A stretch of DNA of 64,000 nucleotides, taken from contig NZ_AEUD01000021.1 of the NCBI RefSeq assembly GCF_000192435.1, positions 1-64,000 on the forward strand. Reading direction: 5' to 3'. The stretch comes from Gordonia neofelifaecis NRRL B-59395. GTDB lineage: Bacteria > Actinomycetota > Actinomycetes > Mycobacteriales > Mycobacteriaceae. Below the pieces are notes generated by a model, which saw only the letters and a program-made list of their open reading frames with translations, was not told where the DNA came from and searched no databases. This document shows, piece by piece, positions 34,469 to 44,417 of the stretch. The number at the start of each line of letters is the position of its first letter. Positions within the stretch are counted from its first letter, which is position 1. A program made the position numbers and the translations under genes.

Positions 34469-36352
34469 TCAGGCGGAGCCGCCACCCGGAGCCACGTACT
34501 CGGTGAGGTCGGTGCGCAGTCCCGATGCGCGAGCCACTCGGCGGCCGACCGCGGCGCGCAGCGACTCAGGGGTCCCGACGATGGTGACTTCCCGCTCGGC
34601 TCGGGTGATCGCGGTGTACAGGAGCTCGCGCGTCAGCAACTCCGCATCCGGTGGCGGCAGAACGACCGTCACGGTGCCGAACTGGCTGCCCTGACTGCGG
34701 TGAATCGTCATGGCGTACACCGGAACCGCGTCCGCCAGCTGGCTCGGGTGCAGTCGTTTGATCTCGTGGCCGCGCTCGAAGACCGCGGCCACCCCCTGAC
34801 CGTCGGCGATCACCACGCCGGAGTCGCCGTTGTAGACGCCCTGCGCGCGATCGTTCGCGGTGACCAGCAGCGGCTCGCCCGGGTACCAGCGGTCGGCGCC
34901 GAGGCCGCCGCCGAGATCGTCGGCGATCCACCCGACGACCCGCCTGGACCAGCCGGCGACGCCGTATGCGCCGTCGCGATGCGCGCAGAGGACCCGGTGT
35001 CCACGGAGCGCGACGACCGCGGCGTGGGCGTCGCCCGCGTGGGCCGCCTCGCGCAGGCTTCGAGCCCACTCGACCGCCTCGCGGCGAACGCTGTCGTCGG
35101 CGTCCGGCGGGATCAGTCGCACCGGGTGGTCGGATCCGGCGCCCGCACCGATCAGCTCGAGCACCCGGTCCGCGTCGCCCGCGTTGACCGCCTCGGCGAC
35201 CTCACCGATGCGGTCGCCGTACCGGTGTCCGCGACGCAGGGTGATGACACCGCGACCGAGCGACGACTCCTCGGCCGGATCGAAGTCCGCCGAGTCGAGC
35301 GAGGTGGTCGCGACGAAGGCGTCCGGCAGTTCCGCCTGCACGTGCGACGTGGAATCACGGTCCACCAGGTCGGCGAGCACGGCACCGGCCTCCACCGACA
35401 CCAGTTGGTGCGGATCGCCGACGAGAATCAGCCGGGTGTCGGCCCGCAGCGACTCGAGCAGGCGGCACATCATCGTCACCGGCAGCATCGACGTCTCATC
35501 GACGACCACCACGTCGAACGGCAATCGGTTGCCGGACCCGCGCAGGAACGTGCCGTCCGGCCGCGAACCGAGCAGCCGGTGCACCGTCACTGCGACCGGG
35601 TCACTGCGGAGGGTCTGATGCTCCCGCCGGTACTCCCCGATGGCCGACTGGAGCTGGGCGGCCGCGCGACCGGTCGGGGCGCACAGTCCGATGCGGAGGT
35701 CGCCGCCGAACAGCGTCTCCATCACCGCGAGGATCCGGGCCACCGTGTAGGTCTTCCCGGTGCCGGGTCCGCCGGCGAGGACGGTCGTCCACGATGTCGC
35801 AGCCAGCGCCGCGGCAGCGCGCTGGCGGTCGTAGCCGCCCGCGTCGCCGTCGCCGAACGCGATGTCGAGCGCGGCGCTGAGGACGGCCGGATCCACCTCC
35901 GGCCGACTCGCCGCCCGCTCGTCGAGAATGCGACGGATGCTCTGCTCCTGGCGGAAGAACTTCCGCAGGTACAGCAACGGCCCCTCGTCGGAGTCGGCCA
36001 GTGCCAGCGGACGCAGCGGGCCGGAGGGTGCGCCGACGACGAGCGGCGACGCGGTCAACGCCTCGCGGAGCGCGCCGGGTCGCGGCCACGACAGCGGCTC
36101 CGCGCCGTCGGGCGTCGGCGGTGCGAGCTCCTCGATCCGATCCAACTCGACGCAGGTGGAGCCGGTCCGGACCGCGCGGACGGCGAGCGCCGCGCCGAGC
36201 AGCACGTCGTCGTCGACCGGTGCACCGGACAGCGCCGCCACCCGCCGGGCCACGTGCACGTCGGCCGCGCTGAGCACCCCCGCCGCATTGAACGCCGTCA
36301 GCCGGTCGGCGCCGTACGCGACGTGTTGCGCATGGTGTTCGGATGTCGTCAC
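34469..36352 (-). CDS. recD: Exodeoxyribonuclease V subunit RecD
   Basis: A 627-residue 5'-3' SF1 helicase subunit of RecBCD. Visible: Walker A GGPGTGKTYTVARIL, CAPTGRAAAQL (motif Ia), VVVDETSMLP (motif II), LVGDPHQLVSVEAGAVLADL (motif III) and AMTIHRSQGSQFGTV plus LLYTAITRAEREVTIVG (motifs V and VI). The frame runs open far upstream antisense-free into recB sequence, but the real start is the GTG at 36352, which has GGGAG 7 nt before it and overlaps the recB stop as GTGA. Third gene of the recC-recB-recD operon. Confidence 0.93.
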   Translation of the reverse strand: MTTSEHHAQHVAYGADRLTAFNAAGVLSAADVHVARRVAALSGAPVDDDVLLGAALAVRAVRTGSTCVELDRIEELAPPTPDGAEPLSWPRPGALREALTASPLVVGAPSGPLRPLALADSDEGPLLYLRKFFRQEQSIRRILDERAASRPEVDPAVLSAALDIAFGDGDAGGYDRQRAAAALAATSWTTVLAGGPGTGKTYTVARILAVMETLFGGDLRIGLCAPTGRAAAQLQSAIGEYRREHQTLRSDPVAVTVHRLLGSRPDGTFLRGSGNRLPFDVVVVDETSMLPVTMMCRLLESLRADTRLILVGDPHQLVSVEAGAVLADLVDRDSTSHVQAELPDAFVATTSLDSADFDPAEESSLGRGVITLRRGHRYGDRIGEVAEAVNAGDADRVLELIGAGAGSDHPVRLIPPDADDSVRREAVEWARSLREAAHAGDAHAAVVALRGHRVLCAHRDGAYGVAGWSRRVVGWIADDLGGGLGADRWYPGEPLLVTANDRAQGVYNGDSGVVIADGQGVAAVFERGHEIKRLHPSQLADAVPVYAMTIHRSQGSQFGTVTVVLPPPDAELLTRELLYTAITRAEREVTIVGTPESLRAAVGRRVARASGLRTDLTEYVAPGGGSA

Positions 36353-39300
36353 GGCGTCGCTCCCTCGGTTCGTCCGGCCAACAGATCCGACATCTCGACC
36401 ACCAGTCGCCACGGCAGGTTCCACTCGAACACCCCGCATCCCGGAGGAGTCTCGGGCCCGGCCATCCCGCGCACGAAGTGATACTGCACCGGCCCCAGAT
36501 GACGCTCCGGCCGGTAGTCGGCGAGCCGCCAGCGGAGATAGCGGTGCAATGCGACCGAATACAACAGGGCTTGCAGCGGATAATGAGCGGACATCATCTC
36601 CGCGGCCATCGACTCCCGGTCGAAGTCCTCGACCGACAGGTCGCCCGCACGCAGCCGGTTCGTCTTGTAGTCGACCACCACGAATCGATCGTCGTCGGTC
36701 CGCAGCACCGAGTCGATGCTGCCGGTCAGATATCCGCTGAAGGTCTCCGAGGAGACGGTCCGCACTGAGTCGGAGTAGGCGACGAGCGGATCGTCTGCGG
36801 GCAGATGCCGCGCGAGCAGATCGCCGACGGCACCGAGGCCGAATCCGCCGCCCTCCGCCGACAACGGCAGTTCGAAGTCGAGTTCTGCCAGCCGTCTGCT
36901 CGGCTGAACGCTCCACAGATCGCCGAAGCCGAGCGGTGTGGTCAGGACGCCTACGAGGGCGCGCGCCAGGACGTCGACGTCGATGTCGACGGCCCGCGCG
37001 GCGGCGCCCTGCCGGCACATGGCGAGGACGTGTTCGTCCCGATCCGCCGACGACGTGTCGACGTGCTCGAGCACTTCGTGGACCAGGGTGCCGAATGCCG
37101 CGCCGAACGGCAGTCCGTTCATCAACGACGGCGGCCCGGTCATCTCGGCGGACGCCGCGCCCGGCGCGGCGAGGCCCGCGTCGTCGGGTTCGTCCGGCCG
37201 ATGGACGTCCTCCGGCTCGCTGCCCGCTTGAACCGTCGCCGCAGCGGGCGGCGTCTCGGCGTGAACGGCCGCGTGCGCCGCAGCGACGATCGCCGAGTAC
37301 GACGTCCGCCGCCACTGCTGGTCGATCCGCCGCCCGAACCGTGCGACGTCGAGGATCGGCGACGTCGCGCTCGGCGCGGGCGGTCGCCACTCGACACGGC
37401 CGGTCCGGGCCGCCGGCTCGACGACGACCGACGGACTCGCCGCGGCCACGCCCCGGAGGATTGCGACGCAGTCGGAGTCGATCGGCGGAATCGGCACCGT
37501 CTCGGGTATCGGCGAGATCTCTCCCGATCGCGCCGCGATCCGACGGTCCTCGGCGGTGAACAGCAGTCGGTGCAGCGCGCCACGCGCGGTGGTCGTGCTG
37601 GGTGCCCACCACAGCACCACCTGGCTCCGTGCTCTGGTGGCCGCCACGTACAGCAGTCGCAGGTCCTCACCCGCGCCCTCGATCCGCGACTGACGGTCTC
37701 GGCGCGCGTAGCCGCGAGCCTGCTTGCCGCCGACGTCGAGATGACGCCGATCGTCCTCGTGGAACAGGAAGGTCGCCGGGTTGGGGTGGCTGGCACCGTC
37801 CCACCCGAACGGGACGTAGACGATCGGGAACTCCAGCCCCTTGCTCGCGTGCACCGTCATGATCTGAACCGCCTCGGTGTCGCGGTCGAGCCTGCGGGTC
37901 GCGTCCCGCTGCTGGCCCCACTGCGCCCCGTCGTCGATCTGCCCGCCCAGCCAGTCGACGAGCGAGGCGATCCCGGCCGAGGTGTCGGACGCCTGACGGT
38001 TGCACAATTCCGAGATCTGGAGAACGTCGGTGAGCAGTCGCTCCCCGCCGTCCATCCCGAGAAGCCGCTCGGCGGTGCCGAACTGACCGAACAGCCGGGC
38101 GGCCATCGCCGCGAAACCGCCGTCGACGAACACCCGGCCGAGTTCGGCCAGCTGTCCCGACAGTGTGCCGACGCCGGTGTCGCCCTGACGCTCGAGGGTC
38201 GTGGCCGACAGCCCGATGATCGGCGTAAAGGCGGCCAGCCGCACCCGCGGCTGACGCGACGGCGTGTCGATGGCGGACAGGACGTACCACCAGTAGCGCG
38301 CCGCGGGCGTCGCGAAGATCGAGGTCCCCGAGGTGACGACGGAGGCGATGCCGCGATCGCCGAGCGCCTGCTGCAGCGGCGCGATCGTGCGATTGGCGCG
38401 CAACAGGACGGCGACGTCACCCGGTCTCACCGGGCGCGTCCGACCGCCGTCGTCGATGGTCACGTCGCTGTTCAGCAGCCGGGCCAGGTCGTCGGCGACG
38501 TCTTCTGTCACGCGGCTGCGAACCTCTGCGACGAGCGGCGCGGTGCCGTCCTGGGTGAACGTGGTGAAGTCGCCCCGCATGAATCCGCGGATGCGGACCG
38601 CCGGCGCACCGTGCACCCGCGAGCCGGCGCGTCGCGCCTGCACCGGCTGGTAGGCGATCTGCCGGTGACCGAGCGTCGACCCCTCGAAGATCGCCGCGAG
38701 CCCGTCGACGACCGCCGCGTCCGACCGCCAGTTCACCGTCAGCCTGCGCTGCTCGCCCGCCGCCTCGACGGCGTTCAGATAACTCAGCACCTCGGCACCG
38801 CGGAAGGCGTAGATAGACTGCTTCGGGTCGCCGACCAGGATCAGCGGCAGATGACCGTGGAAGCAGCGTTTGACGATCTCCCACTGCTGCGGATCGGTGT
38901 CCTGGAACTCATCGATCAGCACCGCGGAGAACTGCTCCCTGATCCGTCGGCACGCCTCGTCGCCGATATCCGGATCGGTGACGATCTCGTACAACGCCTG
39001 TTGCAGGTCGTCGTACGTCCGAATCCGGGCCAACCGCTTGCGCATCGCAGTGTGCTTGCGCGCCTGCTCTGCCATCCACACCCGGATGTCGGATTCGTCG
39101 GTCCGCTCGTCCTCCCGATCCGGTGCGAGGACAGCTGCCGGATCGCGCACCGCGGCGACGGCGATCTGCTCCACCTCCGCGTAGGACGGGGCGTTGTCGG
39201 GGTCGCCGGAGAACCGTGAGAGGTATGCATCGCGCGCGATCTCCGCGACCATCTCGTCGACGTTCTCCAAGATCGGAAACTGCTGCTGGCGGCCGCCGAG

Positions 39301-39720
39301 GAAGCCGAGCACGGCGAGCATCCGATTGCAGAAGGTGTGCGTGGTGGCCATCGTCGCCGCATCGAAGTCCGACAGCGCGTCGGTCAGATACTCGCGCCGA
39401 CGGACGACCTCGGCGACGTCCGCGTCGGCGAGAAAGGCGACGAGATCGTCGTCGGACGTCCGGGCCGCCTCGGGATCGGCCAGCGCGGAGACGCATTCGG
39501 TCAGGCGCGAATGCGTCCGGTCGCGCAGCTCCGCCGAGGCCGCGTTCGAGAAGGTCGCCATCAGCAGGTCGGCGACCGGCACCCCGTGTGCGATGTAGCG
39601 CACGGCCAAAGCGACGATCGCGTAGGTCTTGCCGGTGCCCGCGCTGGCCTCCAGCACCAGGGTCCGGTCCGGGAGCGGACCGGTGAGGTCGAAGGCGACG
39701 GCGCCGTGATCGACGGTCAT
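36349..39720 (-). CDS. recB: Exodeoxyribonuclease V subunit RecB
   Basis: A 1,123-residue RecB with 3'-5' helicase and nuclease activities for double-strand-break repair. Helicase marks: LEASAGTGKTYAI (Walker A, residues 23-35), LIDEFQDTDPQQWEI (motif II), LVGDPKQSIYAFRGAE (motif III) and VQIMTVHASKGLEFPIVY (motif V). The C-terminal RecB nuclease domain keeps GTLVHEVLEH and the catalytic VVDYKTNRL. The ATG at 39720 overlaps the recC stop (ATGA) and its own stop overlaps recD, so subunit stoichiometry is set by translational coupling. Confidence 0.95.
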   Translation of the reverse strand: MTVDHGAVAFDLTGPLPDRTLVLEASAGTGKTYAIVALAVRYIAHGVPVADLLMATFSNAASAELRDRTHSRLTECVSALADPEAARTSDDDLVAFLADADVAEVVRRREYLTDALSDFDAATMATTHTFCNRMLAVLGFLGGRQQQFPILENVDEMVAEIARDAYLSRFSGDPDNAPSYAEVEQIAVAAVRDPAAVLAPDREDERTDESDIRVWMAEQARKHTAMRKRLARIRTYDDLQQALYEIVTDPDIGDEACRRIREQFSAVLIDEFQDTDPQQWEIVKRCFHGHLPLILVGDPKQSIYAFRGAEVLSYLNAVEAAGEQRRLTVNWRSDAAVVDGLAAIFEGSTLGHRQIAYQPVQARRAGSRVHGAPAVRIRGFMRGDFTTFTQDGTAPLVAEVRSRVTEDVADDLARLLNSDVTIDDGGRTRPVRPGDVAVLLRANRTIAPLQQALGDRGIASVVTSGTSIFATPAARYWWYVLSAIDTPSRQPRVRLAAFTPIIGLSATTLERQGDTGVGTLSGQLAELGRVFVDGGFAAMAARLFGQFGTAERLLGMDGGERLLTDVLQISELCNRQASDTSAGIASLVDWLGGQIDDGAQWGQQRDATRRLDRDTEAVQIMTVHASKGLEFPIVYVPFGWDGASHPNPATFLFHEDDRRHLDVGGKQARGYARRDRQSRIEGAGEDLRLLYVAATRARSQVVLWWAPSTTTARGALHRLLFTAEDRRIAARSGEISPIPETVPIPPIDSDCVAILRGVAAASPSVVVEPAARTGRVEWRPPAPSATSPILDVARFGRRIDQQWRRTSYSAIVAAAHAAVHAETPPAAATVQAGSEPEDVHRPDEPDDAGLAAPGAASAEMTGPPSLMNGLPFGAAFGTLVHEVLEHVDTSSADRDEHVLAMCRQGAAARAVDIDVDVLARALVGVLTTPLGFGDLWSVQPSRRLAELDFELPLSAEGGGFGLGAVGDLLARHLPADDPLVAYSDSVRTVSSETFSGYLTGSIDSVLRTDDDRFVVVDYKTNRLRAGDLSVEDFDRESMAAEMMSAHYPLQALLYSVALHRYLRWRLADYRPERHLGPVQYHFVRGMAGPETPPGCGVFEWNLPWRLVVEMSDLLAGRTEGATP

Positions 39721-42700
39721 CGATCCTCCTCGTGCATGCGCAGCGGACCGAAGAGGGCCGCGGCGAGACGGATGTACATGTCGGTCGACTCGTCGCCCGG
39801 CAACCAGGCGCCGATGCTCGCCAACGACTCCGCGGCGGGCACCGCACGACGCAGCGTCGGGAAGTCGACCGGTGCATCCGGGTCTCCGTGGAAGACCAGA
39901 CCGGCGTAACCGCTGCCGTCCGCGTACGACTTCTTGTACGCCCACTCCGCACGCCGGAGCGCCTTGTCCGGCGACCCCGATCTCGTGAACTCCGACGCGG
40001 CGGCCTCCGCGGCGTCGAGGGTGAGGCCGATCGGTGCGGTCAGACCGGCGTCGCGGACGGCGACGAGCAGGTTCAGCAGATCGGTCGCCTCCGACGGCGT
40101 GCTGAGTCTGCTGACCTTCGCCGAGGGATAGCGTCCCGACGCGCTTCCGATGACGATCGCCTCGGCCACCGTCTCGTCGGATCCGGCCGCGATCGCGAGC
40201 AGCCGAATCCATGCGGCGAGACGATGCTTCGGTCCGAGTCGCGAATAGGCCACGGGCACCAGTCGGCCGGAGAAGACGTCGCCGACGGTTCCGTACAGTC
40301 GACGACCGCCGGCGAGCGTGACCCGCACGTCGACGGCGTCGGCGGCGTCGCTGCGATAGCCGTGCGCGGCAGTCGCCACCGCTTGCGCCTTGTCACGGAT
40401 CGGACCGAACTCGCGGGCGCCGAAGGCGAACGGCGGCAGGCTTCCCCGTCGCAGTTCCGCGCCCTGCGCGGCGCGGGCGTCAGCTCCGCCGAGAAGTGCT
40501 CCGAGGTACCGATTGCCGACCCCCCAGCGCTCCAGGCCGTCCAGCTCGACGGCCAACTCGTCGCGGTGCTCGTCCGTCTCGTCCGGCAACCCGACACCGA
40601 GTCGCTGCCTCGCGTAACCGTCGACCGGTGCGGCGAAGAAGCTGATCAATTCGTCGAGGTCCAGGTCGCCGGTGAGGTCGGTCGGCGGAAGCGACTCGTC
40701 GGCGATCACCGGCACGGCGGGCCCGCGCGCCCGGGAGCGGGCCAACTCGCTGAGCGCCCTCGCCCCGGGAAGCAGCGCGGCGTCGTAGCTGAACGGGCCG
40801 GTCCCGTCGACGACGAAGTTCCGCTCGTCGAAGGCGTGCAGGCTGTGACGATGCAGCACCGGCACCGGGTCCCCCGTGTGCAGACCGAGAACTCGGCGGA
40901 CCGCGTCGAGCAGTTCGGAGACGACCACCGCGGGCGGCACCTGCGCCCCGGTGAGGGCGTCGGCTCCGGTGTAGAAGACGAGCAGGTTGTCCGAAGCCGC
41001 GCAGATCGCATCGAGAAAGACCTGGCGGTCCTCATCGCGGACGTGTCGCTCGCCGACCATCGGGACCACTTGCAGGATGTCGTCGCCGTCCAGCGCTCCG
41101 GCACGCGGGTACGCCCCGCTGTCCATGCCGAGCACGACGATCACGCGGTGCGGCACCGACCTCATCGGCACCATCGAACAGACGGTGAGCTCGCCGGTGC
41201 AGAAGTTCGACCGGGTCGGCCGCGCGCGCAGCAGCTGCCCCATCAGGTCTCGCAGATCGGCCAGTTCCAGTTCCGACGCCTGAGCCTCGCCGCCGACGGT
41301 CAGCGCATCGGTGATCATGCCGACCGTCTGCGCGCGCTGCCATTCCGTGTCGGAGTCGGTGTCCGTCAGCAGGTCGACGGCGCGGATCAGCAGCTCGAGC
41401 CACTCGTGCGTGGTGTGCCGCGCGGACACCGTTCCCAGCGTCGCCGTGAGCCGATCGGCGAACTCGGCGAATCGGCCGGCCAGATCGGTGTCGGTGGAAT
41501 CGATGCCCGACAACGGCAGGGCCGTCGCCAGCCATTCGTTCTCCGACTCCTCAGCGACGACGCCCAGCAGGATCCGGTCGAGACCGGTGCGGACCGTCCC
41601 CTGCGGGAACCCGCCGAGACCGAACCGCTGCCGCTGAGTGTCGTCGACTCCCCACCGGATGCCCGACCGCTGAACCCAGCCGGTGATGGTGTCGACGTCG
41701 TCGTCGCTGAATCCGAACCGCCGACGGACGGGCTCGGCTGCGGCCAGGTCCAGCAGATCGCCGGCCCGCACCCGTCCGGCCGCGAGGTCGAGTACCCGGG
41801 CCAGGACGTCGAGCACGGCGTTCTGCCTGCGGATTCCGCGGTCGGCCAATCGGACCCGCAGCGAGAACGCCGGGTGGTCACCACTCCTGCTCGACTGCCC
41901 GAACACGCCGCCGATCAGCGGCGCGTAGGCCTCGACGTCGGGGCACATGATGAGCACGTCGCGCGGTTCCAACGTGGGGTCGGCGTCGAAGAGGTGCAGC
42001 AGACGGTCGCGCAGCACCTCGACCTGGCGCTGCGGGCCGTGGCATGCGTGCACTTCCAGGCTGCCGTCCGCTGCGGTCGCCGCCGGGCCCGGGTCGTCCC
42101 GGCGGATGCCGTCCTGGAGTGCGGACAACAACGTGCCGCACGTCGCGCCGGTCGCCGCGTGATGGACGCTCTCGCGCACCGCCGGCGCGATCACCTCCTG
42201 CAGCTCCTGAACGTCGCGAGACAGGCTCGCGAGGAGCGGATGCCGGACGCGCACCGAGGTGCGCGCCGACCGCGGCCGCACGCCGGCATCGGGTGCCGCG
42301 GCCGCCACCGCGGTCCACAGTTCCGGTGACGGGTGCGGCAGATACAGGGCGACCTCGCGGCGTTCCGACAGCGCCGCGAGAACCGTCCGCAGAGTCGCCG
42401 GAATCCGCGTCGCCCCGAACAGTGCCAGACGATCCGGAAGCGCGACCGCGGCGGGCTCCTCGCGGAGTCGTTCGGCCACCCGCGGCAGTTCCTCCGCCAG
42501 ATGCGGGTGTCCGACCTCGTCACGGACCAGGCGCCAGAGCCACGGCTGCCAGCGAAGGTGCTCGGCCAGCGGCTCGCCGGCCCCGTCGGTGTCCGCGCCT
42601 TCGGCCCACTGCGCGATCATCGACGGACGCTGCCAGCCGTACGAACTCAGCAGCCCGGCGATGGTCGACGCCGTCGACAGGCGACCGCCGCGCGCGAGCC

Positions 42701-43082
42701 CGTCTCCCTCTCGGCCCGCGACGTGCGCTGCGAGCACCTTCAGCCGCGGATCCTCGAGGTTGGCGTCGAGCACTCGCAGCACGGGCCAGCGCAGCCGATC
42801 GGCGAACCAGCTCTCCGCCGCGTCCGGGTCGGCCGCGGTCGCGTCGAGCACCTGCCGGAGCAGGAACGCCGGCGAGTCGAAGGCGATGTTCGCTGCGATG
42901 CCGTCGGTGCCGATGCCGGTCCCGAGGCGGGTCGACAGTTGCTGCCGGAGCCAGCGTTCGACCCCGCGCTCGGGCACCGCCACGACCTCGGTCTGCATCG
43001 GGTCCCGGAGCGGTGTCCGAAGCGTCTGCGCCAGCGCATCCACCAACTGCCCCGCCTGTTCGGCACGATGCACGGTCAGCAC
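39717..43082 (-). CDS. recC: Exodeoxyribonuclease V subunit RecC
   Basis: A 1,121-residue RecC, the Chi-recognition and structural subunit with an inactive helicase/nuclease fold. Supported by the start LTVHRAEQAGQLVDAL, VVAVPERGVERWLRQQLS, the FGATRIPATLRTVLAAL segment, CHGPQRQVEVLRDRLLHLF, DVLIMCPDVEAYAPLI and the ELTVCSMVPMRSVPHRVIVVLGMD block. The start is the GTG at 43082 with AAGGAG upstream. First gene of the recC-recB-recD operon on the minus strand, 40 nt downstream of the thioesterase gene. Confidence 0.93.
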   Translation of the reverse strand: MLTVHRAEQAGQLVDALAQTLRTPLRDPMQTEVVAVPERGVERWLRQQLSTRLGTGIGTDGIAANIAFDSPAFLLRQVLDATAADPDAAESWFADRLRWPVLRVLDANLEDPRLKVLAAHVAGREGDGLARGGRLSTASTIAGLLSSYGWQRPSMIAQWAEGADTDGAGEPLAEHLRWQPWLWRLVRDEVGHPHLAEELPRVAERLREEPAAVALPDRLALFGATRIPATLRTVLAALSERREVALYLPHPSPELWTAVAAAAPDAGVRPRSARTSVRVRHPLLASLSRDVQELQEVIAPAVRESVHHAATGATCGTLLSALQDGIRRDDPGPAATAADGSLEVHACHGPQRQVEVLRDRLLHLFDADPTLEPRDVLIMCPDVEAYAPLIGGVFGQSSRSGDHPAFSLRVRLADRGIRRQNAVLDVLARVLDLAAGRVRAGDLLDLAAAEPVRRRFGFSDDDVDTITGWVQRSGIRWGVDDTQRQRFGLGGFPQGTVRTGLDRILLGVVAEESENEWLATALPLSGIDSTDTDLAGRFAEFADRLTATLGTVSARHTTHEWLELLIRAVDLLTDTDSDTEWQRAQTVGMITDALTVGGEAQASELELADLRDLMGQLLRARPTRSNFCTGELTVCSMVPMRSVPHRVIVVLGMDSGAYPRAGALDGDDILQVVPMVGERHVRDEDRQVFLDAICAASDNLLVFYTGADALTGAQVPPAVVVSELLDAVRRVLGLHTGDPVPVLHRHSLHAFDERNFVVDGTGPFSYDAALLPGARALSELARSRARGPAVPVIADESLPPTDLTGDLDLDELISFFAAPVDGYARQRLGVGLPDETDEHRDELAVELDGLERWGVGNRYLGALLGGADARAAQGAELRRGSLPPFAFGAREFGPIRDKAQAVATAAHGYRSDAADAVDVRVTLAGGRRLYGTVGDVFSGRLVPVAYSRLGPKHRLAAWIRLLAIAAGSDETVAEAIVIGSASGRYPSAKVSRLSTPSEATDLLNLLVAVRDAGLTAPIGLTLDAAEAAASEFTRSGSPDKALRRAEWAYKKSYADGSGYAGLVFHGDPDAPVDFPTLRRAVPAAESLASIGAWLPGDESTDMYIRLAAALFGPLRMHEEDR

Positions 43083-43122
43083 TGTCGGTCTCCTTCTCGT
43101 CTCCGGCCGTCGGCGGTGCGTC

Positions 43123-43554
43123 TCACCGGCGTCGGCGGAACTCCACCTCGTCGCCCGTGTGCCTGCGCAGGCCCGCCAGAATCGCCTCGGGGATCGGCGC
43201 CGGACGCCCGGTCTGCTTGTCGATGACGGCGCAGGTCGTCTCCGCCAGGGCCGTCAGTTCACCGTGCGGCGACCGCATCCGGTAGCCGTAGTCGAATGAC
43301 TTCTCACCGATCCGCGACACCCAGATCTCGATCTGCGCCGGATCGTGGTGATAGAGCAGCGGTGTCACGAACTCGATCTCCTGGCGGGCGATCAGGAAGC
43401 CCAGCTGTCGCTCGTCCTTCGGGAACCAGGCGTGCATGGTGCGCACTCGTGCCTCCTCGAGGAGACGCGCGAACTGCACGTTGTTGATGTGGCTGAGCGG
43501 ATCCATGTCGCCCCAGCGCAACTGGATCTCGACGACGAACGGTGAGTCGGACAT
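43123..43554 (-). CDS. Acyl-CoA thioesterase (YbgC/4-HBT hotdog family)
   Basis: A 143-residue hotdog-fold thioesterase of the 4-hydroxybenzoyl-CoA/YbgC type, hydrolysing acyl-CoA in the cytoplasm. The start EIQLRWGDMDPLSHINNVQFARLLEEAR has the RWGDMDPLSHINN active-site block, with the catalytic Asp. GEKSFDYGYRM and LTALAETTCAVID follow. It begins at the ATG at 43554; a GGAGG motif is too far upstream to be certain. It is transcribed in the same direction as recC 40 nt away. Chain-length preference is unknown. Confidence 0.88.
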   Translation of the reverse strand: MSDSPFVVEIQLRWGDMDPLSHINNVQFARLLEEARVRTMHAWFPKDERQLGFLIARQEIEFVTPLLYHHDPAQIEIWVSRIGEKSFDYGYRMRSPHGELTALAETTCAVIDKQTGRPAPIPEAILAGLRRHTGDEVEFRRRR

Positions 43555-43683
43555 GCGTGCACCATATCGCTCACCTCCGACACCGCCGCCCGCCGGATGT
43601 CGGCCCGGCGTCGCCGAACCCGCGCCTCGCCGACGCGACCCGAGTGGCGACGCATCGTCGGACGTCGCCGATACACTCCCCTG

Positions 43684-44301
43684 GTGGACATCGGGACTCG
43701 ACGACTTCGGCTGCGGCCGGTGCTGCCCGAGGACTCCCCGCTCCTCCACCGGCTCGACACCGACCCCGCGGTGATGCAGTTCGTCACCGGCGGGGCCGCG
43801 ACGTCGGCCGCGACGATCACCGACTGGGTGATTCCGCGCTCGCAAGCCCAGTTCCGCGACCACGGAACCGGGCTGTGGGTCGCCTTCGACCGGCGGACCG
43901 CGCGGTTCGCCGGCTGGGTGTGGCTGCGAGTCCCCCGGCACTCTGCGGTTCCCGAACTCGAGCTGAGTTATCGGCTCCAGCGCGAGTCGTGGCACCGGGG
44001 GCTGGCCACCGAGGCGGCGACGGCGTTGATCACCGTCGCGTTCACCACGACCGACACCGAACGGATCTTCGCGAGCACGCACCCCGACAACGTGCGGTCG
44101 CAGCGCGTGATGCAGAAGCTCGGCATGCGGCTGGCGACCGAACATCTGCGACCCGAGCACTTCGACGACGCGTTCATCGGGCACGACGTGGAGTACGAGG
44201 TGATCCGGGCCGATTGGCGACGTAACCGGCTGCCCGCGGCGGCCGCCCGGCCGGGCAGGCATCGACCGCGAGGACCCGGGACGGCCGAGATGACCGCCTG
44301 A
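43684..44301 (+). CDS. GNAT-family (RimJ-like) N-acetyltransferase
   Basis: A 205-residue GNAT of the RimJ/RimL-like group. The start GTRRLRLRPVLPEDSPLLHRLDTDP, the ELSYRLQRESWHRGLATEAATALI block (with the HRGLATEA acetyl-CoA loop) and ERIFASTHPDNVRSQRVMQKLGM are typical. The C terminus is a basic Arg/Pro-rich tail beyond the domain. The GTG at 43684 lies 6 nt after a -10-like TACACT (43672-43677), so translation may be leaderless. The acceptor is unknown. Confidence 0.85.
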   Translation: MDIGTRRLRLRPVLPEDSPLLHRLDTDPAVMQFVTGGAATSAATITDWVIPRSQAQFRDHGTGLWVAFDRRTARFAGWVWLRVPRHSAVPELELSYRLQRESWHRGLATEAATALITVAFTTTDTERIFASTHPDNVRSQRVMQKLGMRLATEHLRPEHFDDAFIGHDVEYEVIRADWRRNRLPAAAARPGRHRPRGPGTAEMTA

Positions 44302-44417
44302 GCGCGGCGGACTACCGTTGGTCGGAGGGCCCGGTCCGGCTTCGACCGCAGCATCGGGCACCGACGCGCACGATCCGCTACACCTCGTCGATTGAACCCA
44401 TACCCAGGAGAGATTCA

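Noticed and set aside
36805-39219. Very long open frame antisense to recB (about 800 codons, plus strand)
   Set aside because: High GC content leaves antisense frames open. The translation is Arg/Asp/Gly-rich without any domain, and recB on the other strand shows all helicase and nuclease motifs.
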